DNA of 64,000 nucleotides, from NCBI GenBank assembly GCA_009760885.1, contig CM019701.1, forward strand, positions 13,351,963 through 13,415,962, given 5' to 3'. Every line of letters starts with the position of its first letter. Positions within the stretch are counted from its first letter, which is position 1. The notes below the pieces were generated by a model. That model was not told the origin of the DNA. It did not search any database and was given only the letters and a program-made list of their open reading frames with translations. Made by a program: the position numbers and the translations under genes. This document shows, in pieces, positions 10,420-21,215 of this stretch. This DNA is from Achatina immaculata. Its lineage: Eukaryota; Mollusca; Gastropoda; Stylommatophora; Achatinidae.

Positions 10420-11395
10420 TGATATCCTTAAGATTTGGTTCCTGTCTGTATATTAATAATCAGGATAGCCACCTGAAGTGGAACCTTAAATATTTTGGCA
10501 CCAGAAAATGTAACCACCCTCTCTGTGTTACCTGCCCTGTAGTCTGGGAAACGAAAATGATCACCTTTCCTAAAACTATCCCGACTCTCCATGAGGGATT
10601 CACATGCAAGTCCCGTAATGTGATATGTGTCATTGCATTGCAAAAGATGCAGAATAACTTATATTGGTGAAACTGGCCTCAAATTAGGGGACCACATGCA
10701 GAAACATCTGTACGATATCACCCAGTATGGTTCTAAACCAGTCCCGAATCATTTCAATGGCCCCAACAACAGAGGCAAATCTAGCTTTCTGGTAACAGCC
10801 ATCAAACAATGCCACGCAGATGACAGAAGCTGCCTGCGCTTGAGAACTGCTACATTCGGGAATATGGGACACTGGAACCACACGATTTGAACTCGTTATT
10901 CAGCTACACCTAACATTCTCCTCTTCCACAATCATAATCCCTCCCCACTAAGTTCCACCCATTCTCACTTGTTACACATAGTTCAGAACCTCCTCACAGC
11001 ATCACATTACACCCCCTCTACCCCAACTATAATCACTTATTTTACCTTCTCCAGGCTAGGTTACCATTGTACCACTCTCTCTCCCTCCACGGTTTCTCCA
11101 CCAACCACCCTCAGTTACAACCACCTATCAAACATCCCAAGTCTCCGTTTAAATATTCTCTACACTCCACCATGCGCATTTCTGAACACAGCGTCAGACA
11201 AGCCACAGCTTCTTACAAGTTACAGCTAAGTGCTCTTTTCATTGTATTTGACTTTTTAAACATAGCATTCATGTGAATTTATACTTTATCTCCTCTCTCT
11301 ATTTCTTTGTCCTGTATGTTTTTGTATGATTAAGGCTCACGCCGAAACGTCACAACTGTGTGCTCGTTAAGTAATAAAGCTGTTCTTATTTTTTT
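10420..11395 (+). mobile_element. Penelope-like element, 3' end
   Basis: A broken GIY-YIG endonuclease (10480-10890) is followed by a C-rich tail region. The final segment, GCTCACGCCGAAACGTCACA (11338-11357) with AATAAAGC just after, is typical of 3' ends of endonuclease-bearing Penelope-like elements. No reverse transcriptase is seen, so the copy is strongly 5' truncated. Confidence 0.75.
10480..10890 (+). pseudogene. GIY-YIG endonuclease of Penelope-like element
   Basis: The first frame (to about 10640) reads KCNHPLCVTCPV, a CX2-5C zinc-like motif, then HEGFTCKSRNVICVI. After a frameshift the second frame (10627-10890) reads SLHCKRCRITYIGETGLKLG and KPVPNHFNGP. The NVI...CKRC..TYIGETG pattern is the GIY-YIG active-site region as found in Penelope-like elements. 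The conserved Glu region near FGNMGHWNH is altered. The frameshift and truncation make it nonfunctional. Confidence 0.75.
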
Positions 11396-11944
11396 CCCCC
11401 AGTTTATACATTTTGTTATCACAGCTTTTACTGCAGTGGCTCAGTGTATACTCATACACTAATTATTGTGTGTTACTATGCATTACTAGAACACGACGAG
11501 TTTTATATAATTATAAAACAAAGAGCTCTATATCACTGTGTAGCTTGTATGTCACTAAACCTAAACAGAAGACACCGTATGCTTCTAGTCCAGCCTCGTT
11601 TTGATTAATTCACCTTTAACCTAACCCTGTCACCTCTGACCTAGCCCTGTCATGGCATTCAAGCATCCGGGGCTCTGATGCTAGTGCCAGTATTTTTTTT
11701 AACATGTAGTCACATGACAGGCATGATGACCTGCTCTGGAAGAAGCCAGGTATCCAGTTCTAGATCTAGCTCACTACAGCCGGACTTGATCAAAGGGCCA
11801 GGTCGTGAAGAACAGCGAATCCCACCATCACGCTACTCATGGGCCGCCCAGATTCTCTTCTGAGTCACTGTAAATCTTCTCAGGTTACAGAAAGTGTTTT
11901 ATTGTTTTTGTTGGAGGTGAAGACGCTGTCCTATGAGGCGATCA
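11396..11944. other. Spacer without recognised genes
   Basis: AT-rich DNA; a short duplicated phrase around ACCTAACCCTGTCACCTCTGACCT at 11617-11650. No splice-flanked coding stretch or element ends were seen. Confidence 0.4.
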
Positions 11945-12100
11945 GCGACCCACAGCTGATATTCTGGCGTCAGGGTTAGCGACCCATAGCTGATATTCTG
12001 GCGTCAAGGTTAGCGACCCATAGCTGATATTCTAGCGTCAGGGTTAGCGACCCATAGCTGATATTCTGGCGTCAGGGTTAGCGACCCATAGCTGACCAAG
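11945..12100. repeat. 34-bp minisatellite
   Basis: Four to five copies of a 34-bp unit containing GCGACCCATAGCTGATATTC. Related phrases on the minus strand at about 50955-51010 suggest it belongs to the wider repeat C element that follows at 12132. Confidence 0.85.
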
Positions 12101-12131
12101 ACCCTGTCCCACCTTCTCGTTGGTGCCGTCA

Positions 12132-12348
12132 AGTAACAGGCCTAACCTGACTAACAGGGGCAGGGATCGCCATACTCCCCTTGGTGGTGGAGTCTGCTAA
12201 AGAAGCACTGCACACCCCCCGCTTTTTAGCTGTACTCTGGGACTGAAAAAAGCAGCTGTCCTAATCTACTCCCACGTCAATACGATGTTGTGCCTCAACA
12301 CCTTCATAGCATCGGCTGCAAAGAACACCAGCTCACAGTTACAGGGAG
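12132..12348 (+). repeat. Dispersed repeat C
   Basis: About 215 bases, from AGTAACAGGCCTAACCTGAC through GGTGGTGGAGTCTGCTAAAG and GCTTTTTAGCTGTACTC to CAGTTACAGGGA, recur at 53678-53893 (+), 50706-50915 (-) and partly at 1341-1425 (-). No tRNA-like head, terminal inverted repeat or ORF identifies its class. It may be a SINE-like or non-autonomous element. Confidence 0.75.
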
Positions 12349-12808
12349 ATATGTTTGGAAAAATCGATTTAAAACGCCCAAAGTGCGGGTTTAAAAAAAT
12401 GTCGAGAAACACTGAACAAGAACAATCCATTACATTTGTTGAGAAACACTCATCTCCAGCAATCCAGTACTTGTGTTAAAAAGACCTTCAAGCTACATCA
12501 TCACGCGTGACGTTATTGATTTCTTGGCATGTTCACGAGAATTAGAATTTAGCCAAGATGTCTGGTTCCGTATGACTGAAGTTGGGCTGTATTATGATGT
12601 GAGGTGAGTAATTTAATAACCGAGCTAAACATTGTGTAACATCGTCCTACGTTTTCCAACATGTTTTTATTTAGATCATAGCGTTTGTGATTTTGTGCCG
12701 AAAGTTGGGGGCCAAGAAACCTTCGGGTCATATTTGTTTAGCTCCGCTTGTTGGTCGATACGAAATAAAAATAAGTACTTTTCGTGAAGTTTTATGCACG
12801 CATTAGAG
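12349..12808. other. Spacer without recognised genes
   Basis: No repeat or gene recognised. It runs up to the MITE at 12809. Confidence 0.35.
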
Positions 12809-13011
12809 CAGTGTTTCTCAGCGAGGAAGTAGGTAGCTCCCGGGAAGGAATGTCAACTTTAAGTTTCAAAAATAGCTACCGTAAAAGAATGTATAACGGC
12901 GGAAATCCTTTCTCCATGATGATTTGATACATTTATAGGGGAGGATTCGGGGGGCCAGTCTGGGTTGGGTGGAGGGGGGGGGGATGGGATCATGGATGTT
13001 GAGAACCACTG
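12809..13011. mobile_element. hAT-type MITE
   Basis: A 203-bp element begins CAGTGTTTCTCA and ends TTGAGAACCACTG, imperfect terminal inverted repeats of the hAT type. It is flanked by CATTAGAG (12801-12808) and TATTAGAA (13012-13019), an 8-base direct repeat with two differences, as expected for an aged hAT target duplication. There is no transposase. A (G)10 run lies inside. Confidence 0.7.
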
Positions 13012-13214
13012 TATTAGAAGAAAATATCGATGTGTTAAAGTACATGATAGATATGTCAATGTAACGGAGTTTAAGTGAGTAGAAACTTCATTTCGACACT
13101 CGGCTTCGCTTCGTCAAGCGAAGAGTTTGTTCATCTCATGAGATATGGGTGTCTTTTTTTACTTCGCTTTATTTATTCATTTCATATTTTTTATAAATTA
13201 CGAGTATTTATGCA

Positions 13215-14482
13215 TGTTTAATATATATCGTGTTTATTATATATTCTGTTTATTATATATCGTGTTTATTATATATTCTGTTTATTATATATCGTGTTTA
13301 TTATATATTCTGTTTATTATATATCGTGTTTATTATATATTCTGTTTATTATATATTCTGTTTATTATATATTCTGTTTATTATATATTCTGTTTATTAT
13401 ATATTCTGTTAATTATACATCGTGTTTATTTTATATTCTGTTTATTATATATCGTTTTTATTATATATCGTGTTTATTATATATTCTGTTTATTATATAT
13501 CGTGTCTATTATATATTCTATTTATTATATATCGTGCTTATGATATATCGTGTTTATTATATATTCTGTTTATTATATATCGTGTTTATTATATATTCTG
13601 TTTATTATATATTGTTTTAATTACATGTAGTGTTTATTATATTTCGTGTATATTGTATATCGTGTATAGTGAAGAGCAGAACGTCTATCTTAATGCAAAG
13701 AAAACTAAACTGATGACAACTGACAAAACAAACAAGGCAGCTAAAATGTGTATCAATGAGGAAAAACTGTAAGAAGTGGAGAGTTTTGAATATCTTGGAT
13801 CACTACTAACTAGTAGTGGAGATACAATGAAGGAAATTAAAAGGAGGACATTTATTGCTCTTCAGAAAGTAAAACAAATAAAGAATCTGTGGAGAGGAGC
13901 AGACAGAACTACAAAAATAAGATTTTTAAAGACATGCATCTTTCCCATGGCAACATATGCCTGTGAGACCTGGACACTTAACAAAACAGCTGAGAAACAC
14001 ATAAATGCCTTTGAATGTAAATGCTACAGAAGAGTTCTCCAAATATCGTGGACACAAAAAAAAAACAAATATATCCATCCTACAAGAACTTAATATTGAA
14101 GAAGGCTGGCTAGTAAAGAGGGTTAAAGAGAGAAAACTTAAATATTTTGGACACATTAAACGTCATGATAATTTAGAGAAGACCGTCTTGGAAGGATACA
14201 TAATGGGAAAAAGAAAGAGAGGAAGACCAAGGCGAAGATGGCTGCAAGACATCGTTGACGATCTGCAAATGGATGCAGCAGCGGCAGGCCATCTTGCTCA
14301 CAACCGAGAGGCCTACAGGAGTACTGTTTGGGAAGCAAAGTTCCGCAAGGGACATGCAAATGAATAAAAGAATACATATCGAGTTTATTATATATTGTGT
14401 ATATTACATATCGTGTATATTATATTTCGTGTTTATTACTATTATTATTGTATGTTATATATCGTGTATATTATATATCGAC
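13215..14482. repeat. 16/32-bp AT-rich minisatellite split by a LINE
   Basis: Units of TTTATTATATATCGTG alternating with TTTATTATATATTCTG run from 13215 to about 13675 and resume at 14375-14482. Between them sits the LINE fragment 13676-14367. Because the unit has no stops in several frames, long tyrosine/isoleucine-rich frames appear; they are artefacts. Confidence 0.9.
13676..14367 (+). mobile_element. LINE 'HANE' family 3' fragment inside a minisatellite
   Basis: The best-preserved copy of this family. It reads LNAKKTKLMTTDKTNKAA, SFEYLGSLLTSSGDTMKEIK, KQIKNLWRGADRTTKIRFL, MATYACETWTLNKTAEKH and, after a frameshift near 14060, KYFGHIKRHDNLEKTVLEG, GRPRRRWLQDIVDDLQMD and FRKGHANE (stop 14365-14367). 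These are the RT thumb and C-terminal domain of an RTE/BovB-like LINE, distinct from the 6288-9575 family. AT-rich minisatellite borders both ends. Confidence 0.88.
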
Positions 14483-14604
14483 TATGAAGGAAAAAAAACA
14501 AAAGCGTGTTTATCTTTAAAATCGAGCATGAGAACAAACTGTAGTGATTTCACGTAACATTATAGGTCTTCGTGAAAAGACTAAATCGCGATATTCGTTA
14601 AGTT

Positions 14605-14700
14605 CCTCTCTCTCTCTTTCTTTCTCTCTCTCTCTCTCTCGCTCGCTCTCTCTTTCTCTCTCTCACTCTTTCTTTCTCTCTCTTTCTCTCTCTCACTCTT

Positions 14701-14738
<38 letters not shown>

Positions 14739-14742
14739 TCAT
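14605..14742. repeat. (CT)n/(CTTT)n then (CA)n
   Basis: Pyrimidine-only CT and CTTT tract followed by about ten CA dinucleotides. Confidence 0.95.
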
Positions 14743-15227
14743 TCCTAATATAATTCTTGCCATGGCATCTGACGTGAGTTCCTGAAATATTTCAGGAGAT
14801 AATTTAAGAGTTTTTGGTAAAAATCGTTGAAACTTTTATTTAAGTGTATTGCTCCATTTCTTGCCAATAATCTGGCAATATTCCTCTGCAATCGTTAAGC
14901 GGAGAATTCTCGTCAAATTAGCTTAATTATAGAAATGTGGGTTTTGGGAGCCCGGCTGACCGATCTCCATTTCTGATTTGTGTATTGCTTTGGTTAAAAC
15001 TTTTGTTTCCTTTTGTCAGTATGTTGAATGTTTAGACATAGGTAAGCTAGATCAATGCCTTTATAGGTCTACAGGTACCTAACACTGAGATAACAGAAAT
15101 GTGTTTAGAGTGCGTCTACATATAACATATACGGATGTTTTGTGGATGTTTCTACCGTCGTTTTAATCAGCCATTCTTAAGTGTTAACATATAGATTGCC
15201 ATAATAAAGAGAATGAAAAGAATGATA
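14743..15227. other. Spacer without recognised genes
   Basis: AT-rich, single-copy within the window; nothing recognised. Confidence 0.35.
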
Positions 15228-15700
15228 ACTAAGACTTCAAACAGTGTAGTTTCCATAGTAGAATAATAAAGCTAAATTTCCAATAGTGTGGATTCAATAT
15301 GAGAATAATAAAGTTAAATTTCCAACGGTATAGTTTCCATAGGAGAATAATAAAGTTAAATTCCAAAAGAGTGTAGTTTCCGTATGAGAATAATAAAGCT
15401 AAATTTCCAACAGTGTAGCTTTCATACAAGACTGATAATTACGGTACATTTATTTCCACATGAGAATGATAATTATGATTTTTAACAGTATATTCTCAAT
15501 ATGACAGTGATAATTATGATTTATTTACGAGAATGATAATTATGATTCATTGTGAGAATGGTAATAATGATTCATTGTGACAATGATAATTATGATTAAT
15601 TGTGAGAATGATAATTATATTTCCTGCAGTATAGTTTCAACATGAGAATGTTAATTACAATTCTCAACACTACAGTTTTCCTATGAGAATGACAGCTATG
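15228..15700. repeat. Degenerate ~43-bp then ~21-bp tandem repeats
   Basis: Four imperfect units with AGAATAATAAAG and TTTCCAACAGTGTAG to about 15420, then shorter AATGATAATTATGATT units. Both seem to stem from one ancestor. No coding support. Confidence 0.7.
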
Positions 15701-16079
15701 GTTTCCAAAAGTATAGTTTCCATATGTTTCCCTCGCGTGGCAATTATGCTTCCAATGAATCGCCTCAGATGACATCTAGTTATTGTTTTGTTTCGTTCTT
15801 TTTTTTTCTCTGAGATCTCGATATGTAAGCAAATAAGAGAAAAAGAATGAATGCTTGTTTTTAACATCGCCATTTGTTAAGTTTTTGAACCTCGGATAGA
15901 GGACACTGAGAGAATAGTGATATATTTCCATTTGATCGTTTCTGCATTCTCAGATTTATTTTTAGAAAATTCCTTCTTGGTGATCAAGCCGTGCTGACAG
16001 CTGATAGCCATTGCAGAAATGTTTATGAATGTTTCTAGGTTTTATTGTGCACAATATTTCCCTTTTTAGCTGCAAGATC
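15701..16079. other. Spacer without recognised genes
   Basis: No feature recognised. Confidence 0.35.
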
Positions 16080-18500
16080 TATGCCCCAGACAAAAGATTT
16101 ATATCCCAAACATAAGATTTAGGTCCAGATAAAAGATTTATATCCCACACATAATATCTATGTCCAGACAAAAGATTTCATCAGAAACATAAGATCTATG
16201 TCTAGATAAAAGATTTACATCCAAAATATAAGATTTATATCCAGATAAAAGATTTATATATAAAACATAAGATTTATACTCGGATAAAAGATTTATATTC
16301 AAAACATAAGATTTATACCCAGATAAGAGATTTATATTCAGAACATAAGATTTATATCCAGATAAACTATTTCTATTCAAAACATAAGATATATGCCCAG
16401 ATAAGAGATTTATATTTAAAAAATTAGATTTATAACCCGATAAAAGATTTATATAAAAAATGAGATTTATACGCATATAAAAGATTTATAGTCAAAACAT
16501 AAGATTTATATCCAGACAAAAGATTTACATTCAAACATAAGATTTACATTCAAACATAAGATTTATATCAAGATAAAAGATTTATATTCGAAATATAAGA
16601 TTTATATCCAGATAAATTATTTATATTCAAAACATTTATATATATCTAGATAAAAGATTTCTACCAGAAAGATCATATTTATATCCTTTTAAAAGATTTA
16701 TTTTCGAAACATTAGATTTATATCCAGAAAAAAGATTTATATTCAAAGCTTAAGATTTATACAAAGATACAAGATTTATATTCAAAACATAGGATTTATA
16801 TCCAGATACAAATTTGTATTGAAAACATAGGATTTATATCCAGAAAAAAGATTTGTATTGAAAACATAGGATTTATAAGCTGATAAAAGATTTGCATTTC
16901 AAAACATAGGATTTATATCCAGATAAAAGATTTGTATTCAAAACATACGAGTTATATCCAAATAAAAGATTTATATTCAAGGCATAAGATTTATATCCAG
17001 ATAAAATATTTATATTCAAAGTATGAGATCTGTATCCCGATAAACGTTTTATATTCGATACATGAGATTTACATCCATATAAAAGATTTATATTGGATAT
17101 ATAAGATTTAGATGCAGATAAAAGATTTATATTCGAAACATAGGGTTTAGATGGAAGTAAAAGATTTATGTTCAAAACAAATGATTTAGATGGAGATAAA
17201 AGATATATGTTGAAAACATAAGATTTAGATGCAGATAAAAGATTTATGTTAAAAACATAAGATTTATATGCAGATAAAAAATTTATATTCAAAACATAAG
17301 ATTTATATGCAGATACAATATTTGTATTCAAAACATAAGATTTATATCCATATAAAAGATTTATGTTCAAATACACGATTTATATTCAAAACGTGAGATA
17401 TGTATTAGGATACAAGATTTATATTCAAAACATAAGATTTATATCCAGATACAAGATTTATATTCAATGCATAAGATTTATATCCAGATAAAAGATCTAT
17501 ATTTAAATCATGAGATTTATATCAAGATAAAAGATTTATATCGAGATAAAAGATTTATATTCAAAACAGAAGATTTATATCCAGATACAAGAGTTATATT
17601 TAAAACAAAACGTTTATATCCAGATACAATATTTGTATTCAAAACATAAGATTTATATTCACACATAAAAGATTTATGTTAAAAGCATAAGATTTATATC
17701 AGGATAAAAGATTTATGTTCAAAACATAAGACTTATATCCGGATAAATGATTTATATTCAAAACATAAAATTTATATCCACATAAAAGATTTATATTCAA
17801 AATATAATATGTATATGGAGATAAAAGATTTATATTCAAAACATAAGATTTATACCCGGATACAATATTTATATTCAAAATATAAAATTTATATCCAGAT
17901 ACAAGATTTATATTCAAAACTTAAAATTTATATGCAGATAAAAGAGTTCTACTCAATGCATAAGATTTATATCCAGATAAAAGATTTATATTCAAATCAT
18001 GAGATTTATATCAAGATAAAAGATTATATTCAAAATATAATATGTATATGGAGATAAAAGATTTATATTCAAAACATAAGATTTATACCCGGATACAATA
18101 TTTATATTCAAAATATAAAATTTATATCCAGATACAAGATTTATATTCAAAACTTAAAATTTATATGCAGATAAAAGAGTTCTACTCAATGCATAAGATT
18201 TATATCCAGATAAAAGATTTATATTCAAATCATGAGATTTATATCAAGATAAAAGATTTATATTCGATACACGAGATTTATATACAGATAAAAGATTTAT
18301 ATCTGATACTTAAGATTGATATGCAGATAAAAGATTTATGCTCAGAACATAAAATTTATGTGCAGATAAAAGATGTATCTTCAAAACATAAGATTTTGAA
18401 GCAGATAAAAGATTTATATTCAAAACAAATGATTTATATGCAGATAAAAGATTTATATTCAGAACATAAGATGTATATCGAGATACAAAATTTTTATCCG
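16080..18500. repeat. 39-bp AT-rich minisatellite, ~2.4 kb
   Basis: Roughly 60 diverged copies of a 39-bp unit (AAAAGATTTATATTCAAAAC then ATAAGATTTATATCCAGAT). The unit is itself two half-repeats around AGATTTATAT. It is open on both strands (a 13-residue YKSYVLNINLLSG-like repeat on the minus strand), which explains several frames without implying genes. A 233-base block, 17809-18040 and 18042-18275, is duplicated. Confidence 0.92.
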
Positions 18501-18606
18501 AAACAAAAGCTTGACCGCCATCACTCCTGGAAGTTGTTTTGTTTCTTTAGAATTCGTTCCCCCGTCTGTGGTGATCAAGTTTGTTTTGCTTGTCAGCGGC
18601 AACATT

Positions 18607-19115
18607 CATCATCATTCACTCATTTGCATGTCCCCTGCGGAACTTTGCCTCCTTAACAACTCTCCTGTAAGCTTCTCGGTTGTGAGCAGGATGGCCTGCT
18701 GCTGCTGATGCATCCATTTGCAGATCATCAACGATGTCTTGCAGCCATCTTCGCCTTGGTACTCCTCTCTTTCTTTTTCCCATTTTGTACCCTTCCAAAT
18801 CGGTCTTCTCTAGATTATCATGACGTTTAATGTGTCCAAAATATTGAAGTTTTCTCTGTTTAATCCTCTTTACTAGCCAGCCTTCTTCAATATTAAGTTC
18901 TTGTAGTATGGATATATTTGTTGTTTTATTTTGTGTGTGTGTGTGTCCTTTTAATTTTCCTCATTGTATCTCCATTATTAGTTAGCAGTGATCCAAGATA
19001 TTCAAAACTCTCCAGTTCTTCCAGTTTTTCCTCATTGATACATATTTCAGCTGCCTTGTTTGTTTTGTCAGTTGTCATCAATTTAGTTTTCTTTGCATTA
19101 AGCAGCGGCAGCACA
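18607..19115 (-). mobile_element. LINE 'HANE' family 3' fragment
   Basis: On the minus strand it reads LNAKKTKLMTTDKTNKAA, ESFEYLGSLLTNNGDTM, a (CA)n interruption near 18938-18950, then GRVQR-like tail text ending FRRGHANE with ATGAATGATG-type repeats after the stop. The middle of the RT thumb is missing compared with 13676-14367, so there is an internal deletion. Confidence 0.82.
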
Positions 19116-19149
19116 CAACACATTTACTATATACTGATTTTTTTTAACT

Positions 19150-19740
19150 GAGGCCGTTACACAAGCCTTGAATTGGCTGCTAACTCAGAGCGTACAACGA
19201 ACTACTAATACCATGGACTCTCAACAATCCATTAAGAAAGACTGTTAACCTTAGAAGCGAGTGGTTGGACGTAATATCCAATACTCAAATCCAAAACGTC
19301 ACGTGGATATGCTGCCCAGGGCACTCCGGTGTTGCTGGCAACGAAAAAAAAAGCTGATTAACTTCCAGCAAGGGTTAACCCCCCACAGACACGACATATG
19401 TCAATCTTTCAAGCAAGAAATCAAAGAATCTATCCTGGAAATCTTCTTGAAAAGCACATACACCACGCCCACTTCAGAGAGTTACATGCCCTCAGGGGAG
19501 GTAAATCCTAGTTATGTGCTAGAACATGAGCCTTTCACAACCAACACAGAACTGGTAATATATCAGCCACAACACTCAAGGACATCCTGATGGCGAGTGC
19601 AGAGCACTTATGGGCGTGTCCCGAGTGTAATGAAGCAGCTACCTCAGATCAGCAGCAGAGCTTGGTCATATCCAGTAATCCAGTATCATCCAGTCATATG
19701 CTGTTTATTGGCATCCTTCAACCAAACATTTAAAATCGTT
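19150..19740 (+). mobile_element. LINE fragment with RNase H domain
   Basis: A + strand frame near 19215-19360 reads TMDSQQSIKK then WLDVISNTQIQNVTWICCPGHSGVAGNE, resembling the C-terminal part of LINE ribonuclease H domains (the PGHSGVxGNExAD signature). Further on, LWACPECNEAA looks like the small Cys motif region at the end of such proteins. Frameshifts abound. RNase H-bearing LINEs belong to groups such as I/Nimb/R1-like, so this is a different lineage from the RTE elements nearby. Confidence 0.55.
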
Positions 19741-19999
19741 TAACCTCTTGGCTACTTTGTTTTGTTTGGTTTTGTTTGCACTGGTAATGAAGTATGACCA
19801 ACATCTTTATACTTTCAGGTGAGCGACTCCAGGTCTTCGTCAGCTGCCACAGAATTTAAAGAGTTTGTTGAAGTTTTTTTTTAAAATCTCATGTCTTTTC
19901 CTGTTCTGTGTTATTTCTAATTACGAAGAGCCCCATTTCCTGGAATTTCAAAATCATCAGCTTTTTGTTTCTGTTTGTTTAAACATTTTACTGGAAGAG

Positions 20000-20412
20000 T
20001 GTTTTTATCTTCGTTGACTCCAAGATTTTATTGGGAGAGTGTTTTTCTCTTCGTAAACTCCCAATATTTTATCGGGAAAGTGTTTTTCTGTTCGTAAACT
20101 CCAACATTTTATCGGGGAGAGTGTTTTTCTCTTATTAAACTCCCAATATTTTATCGGGAGAGTGTTTTTCTCTTCGTAAACTCCCAACATTTTATCGGGA
20201 GAGTGTTTTTCTCTTATTAAACTCCCAACATTTTATCGGGAGAGTGTTTTTCTCTTCGTAAACTCCCAACATTTTATCGGGAGAGTGTTTTTCTCTTCGT
20301 AAACTCCCAACATTTTATCGGGAGAGTGTTTTTCTCTTCGTAAACTCCCAACATTTTATCGGGAGAGTGTTTTTCTCTTCGTAAACTCCCAACATTTTAT
20401 CGGGAGAGTGTG
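20000..20412. repeat. 41-bp minisatellite with internal hairpin
   Basis: About ten copies of a 41-bp unit containing CTCCCAACATTTTATCGGGA followed by GAGTGTTTTTCTCTTCGTAAA. Each unit carries CTCCC and GGGAG 11 bases apart, so each could fold into a small stem. The last units (from about 20170) are nearly identical. Confidence 0.9.
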
Positions 20413-20488
20413 CTTCTGTCGATGAATCCACCAGTATTTACTGACTTTGCAAGAAACAATTAAGACCAACAACGGGCAGGAATGATGA

Positions 20489-20778
20489 AACCGCGGAAGA
20501 CATTACCACTTCGTTCCAAGTAACAAACGGCACCAGCAAACGACCGTTACCATTCTCGGCCCAACCACGGAAAACGTGGCATCCGCCACCAGCAAAGTCC
20601 GACGCAGCAACAGCAGCCCTGTTCCAGAAACAAAATGCCAGGGTGAGGACGGGGTCGCCGTCAATGAGGGGGCTGGCGGAAGGCGAGTATCAACGGTATG
20701 TCGCAGCAACGGCAACATAAACAGGAGCGTTCGCTTCGACATGCCCGTCTCGTCCTATGCTGAAACAACGGAGGCCGA
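20489..20778 (+). CDS. Candidate N-terminal exon (possibly of the SLC35F-like gene)
   Basis: An open + strand stretch begins after stops at 20483-20488 and ends at GAA-A followed by GTAAGT (20779-20784), a perfect donor leaving phase 1. It is markedly richer in G+C than its AT-rich surroundings. The translation is hydrophilic, Ser/Thr/Arg-rich (SKVRRSNSSPVPETK, INRSVRFDMPVSSYAETTEAE), like a disordered cytoplasmic tail, with no TM segment or known domain. The only in-frame ATG is late (Asp-Met-Pro at about 20739), so an upstream exon is more likely. The start is undecided: several weak AG acceptors exist and the polypyrimidine tract is poor. The next supported exon (58899) needs phase 1, consistent with one gene and a 38-kb intron. 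That link is inference. Confidence 0.4.
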
Positions 20779-20872
20779 AAGTAAGTGTACGGTGTGTATT
20801 GCAAGTGTACGGTGTGTATTGTAAGTGTACGGTGTGTATTGTAAGTGTACGGTGTGTATTGTAAGTGTACGG
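20779..20872 (+). repeat. 20-bp minisatellite made of splice-donor-like units
   Basis: Five copies of the unit (G)TAAGTGTACGGTGTGTATT start exactly at the putative donor at 20779. Four of the units carry GTAAGTGTAC; the second has GCAAGTGTAC. Confidence 0.85.
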
Positions 20873-20925
20873 TGTGTATTCTTGTTCATGCGATAATGTA
20901 AATATACGAGTTGTACTGTATTGTT

Positions 20926-20928
<3 letters not shown>

Positions 20929-20961
<33 letters not shown>

Positions 20962-21029
20962 AATCCCTGCCGATAGATGTAGTATATCATGTCCTTCCAT
21001 AACCCTTGACACCTGGTGCATCTCTATAG
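20929..21029. repeat. (CT)n microsatellite and flank
   Basis: A CT tract of about 30 bases at 20929-20960, followed by unremarkable DNA. Confidence 0.85.
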
Positions 21030-21215
21030 GCTTGTCACAGAGCCTAAAAAGATGCCAGACCATCAAACATCATTTCTCTCTGTCTACCTGTGTCTCTTCT
21101 TACCTTCCATCTTCAACTGTTGCCATTAGAGGCTCTAGCCCGCCTCTGCTCAGAACATGTCTCATAAAACTAGTTTGTCGTTTTCTGGTCTTTGTTAAAA
21201 TTTTCCTTGTTTCTT
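21030..21215 (-). mobile_element. Decayed LINE C-terminal fragment
   Basis: On the minus strand this loosely matches the stretch around the GKIEGRR.RGR.RE tail domain of the RTE-like family, with AGAGGCGGGC and GACATGTTCTGAGCAG-type phrases as in 1080-1250. No long frame survives. Confidence 0.35.

Noticed and set aside
16080..18500. CRISPR-like regularly spaced repeats
   Set aside because: Units are contiguous with no unique spacers, and the sequence is animal genomic DNA. The same applies to the other arrays.
16138..18656. Tyr/Lys/Ile-rich frames on both strands
   Set aside because: 39-bp AT-rich array; the unit is open in opposite frames and divergence shows no codon pattern.
20503..20742. 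Minus-strand 79-codon frame
   Set aside because: Lies opposite the GC-rich candidate exon, has no recognised domain and no splice signals on that strand.
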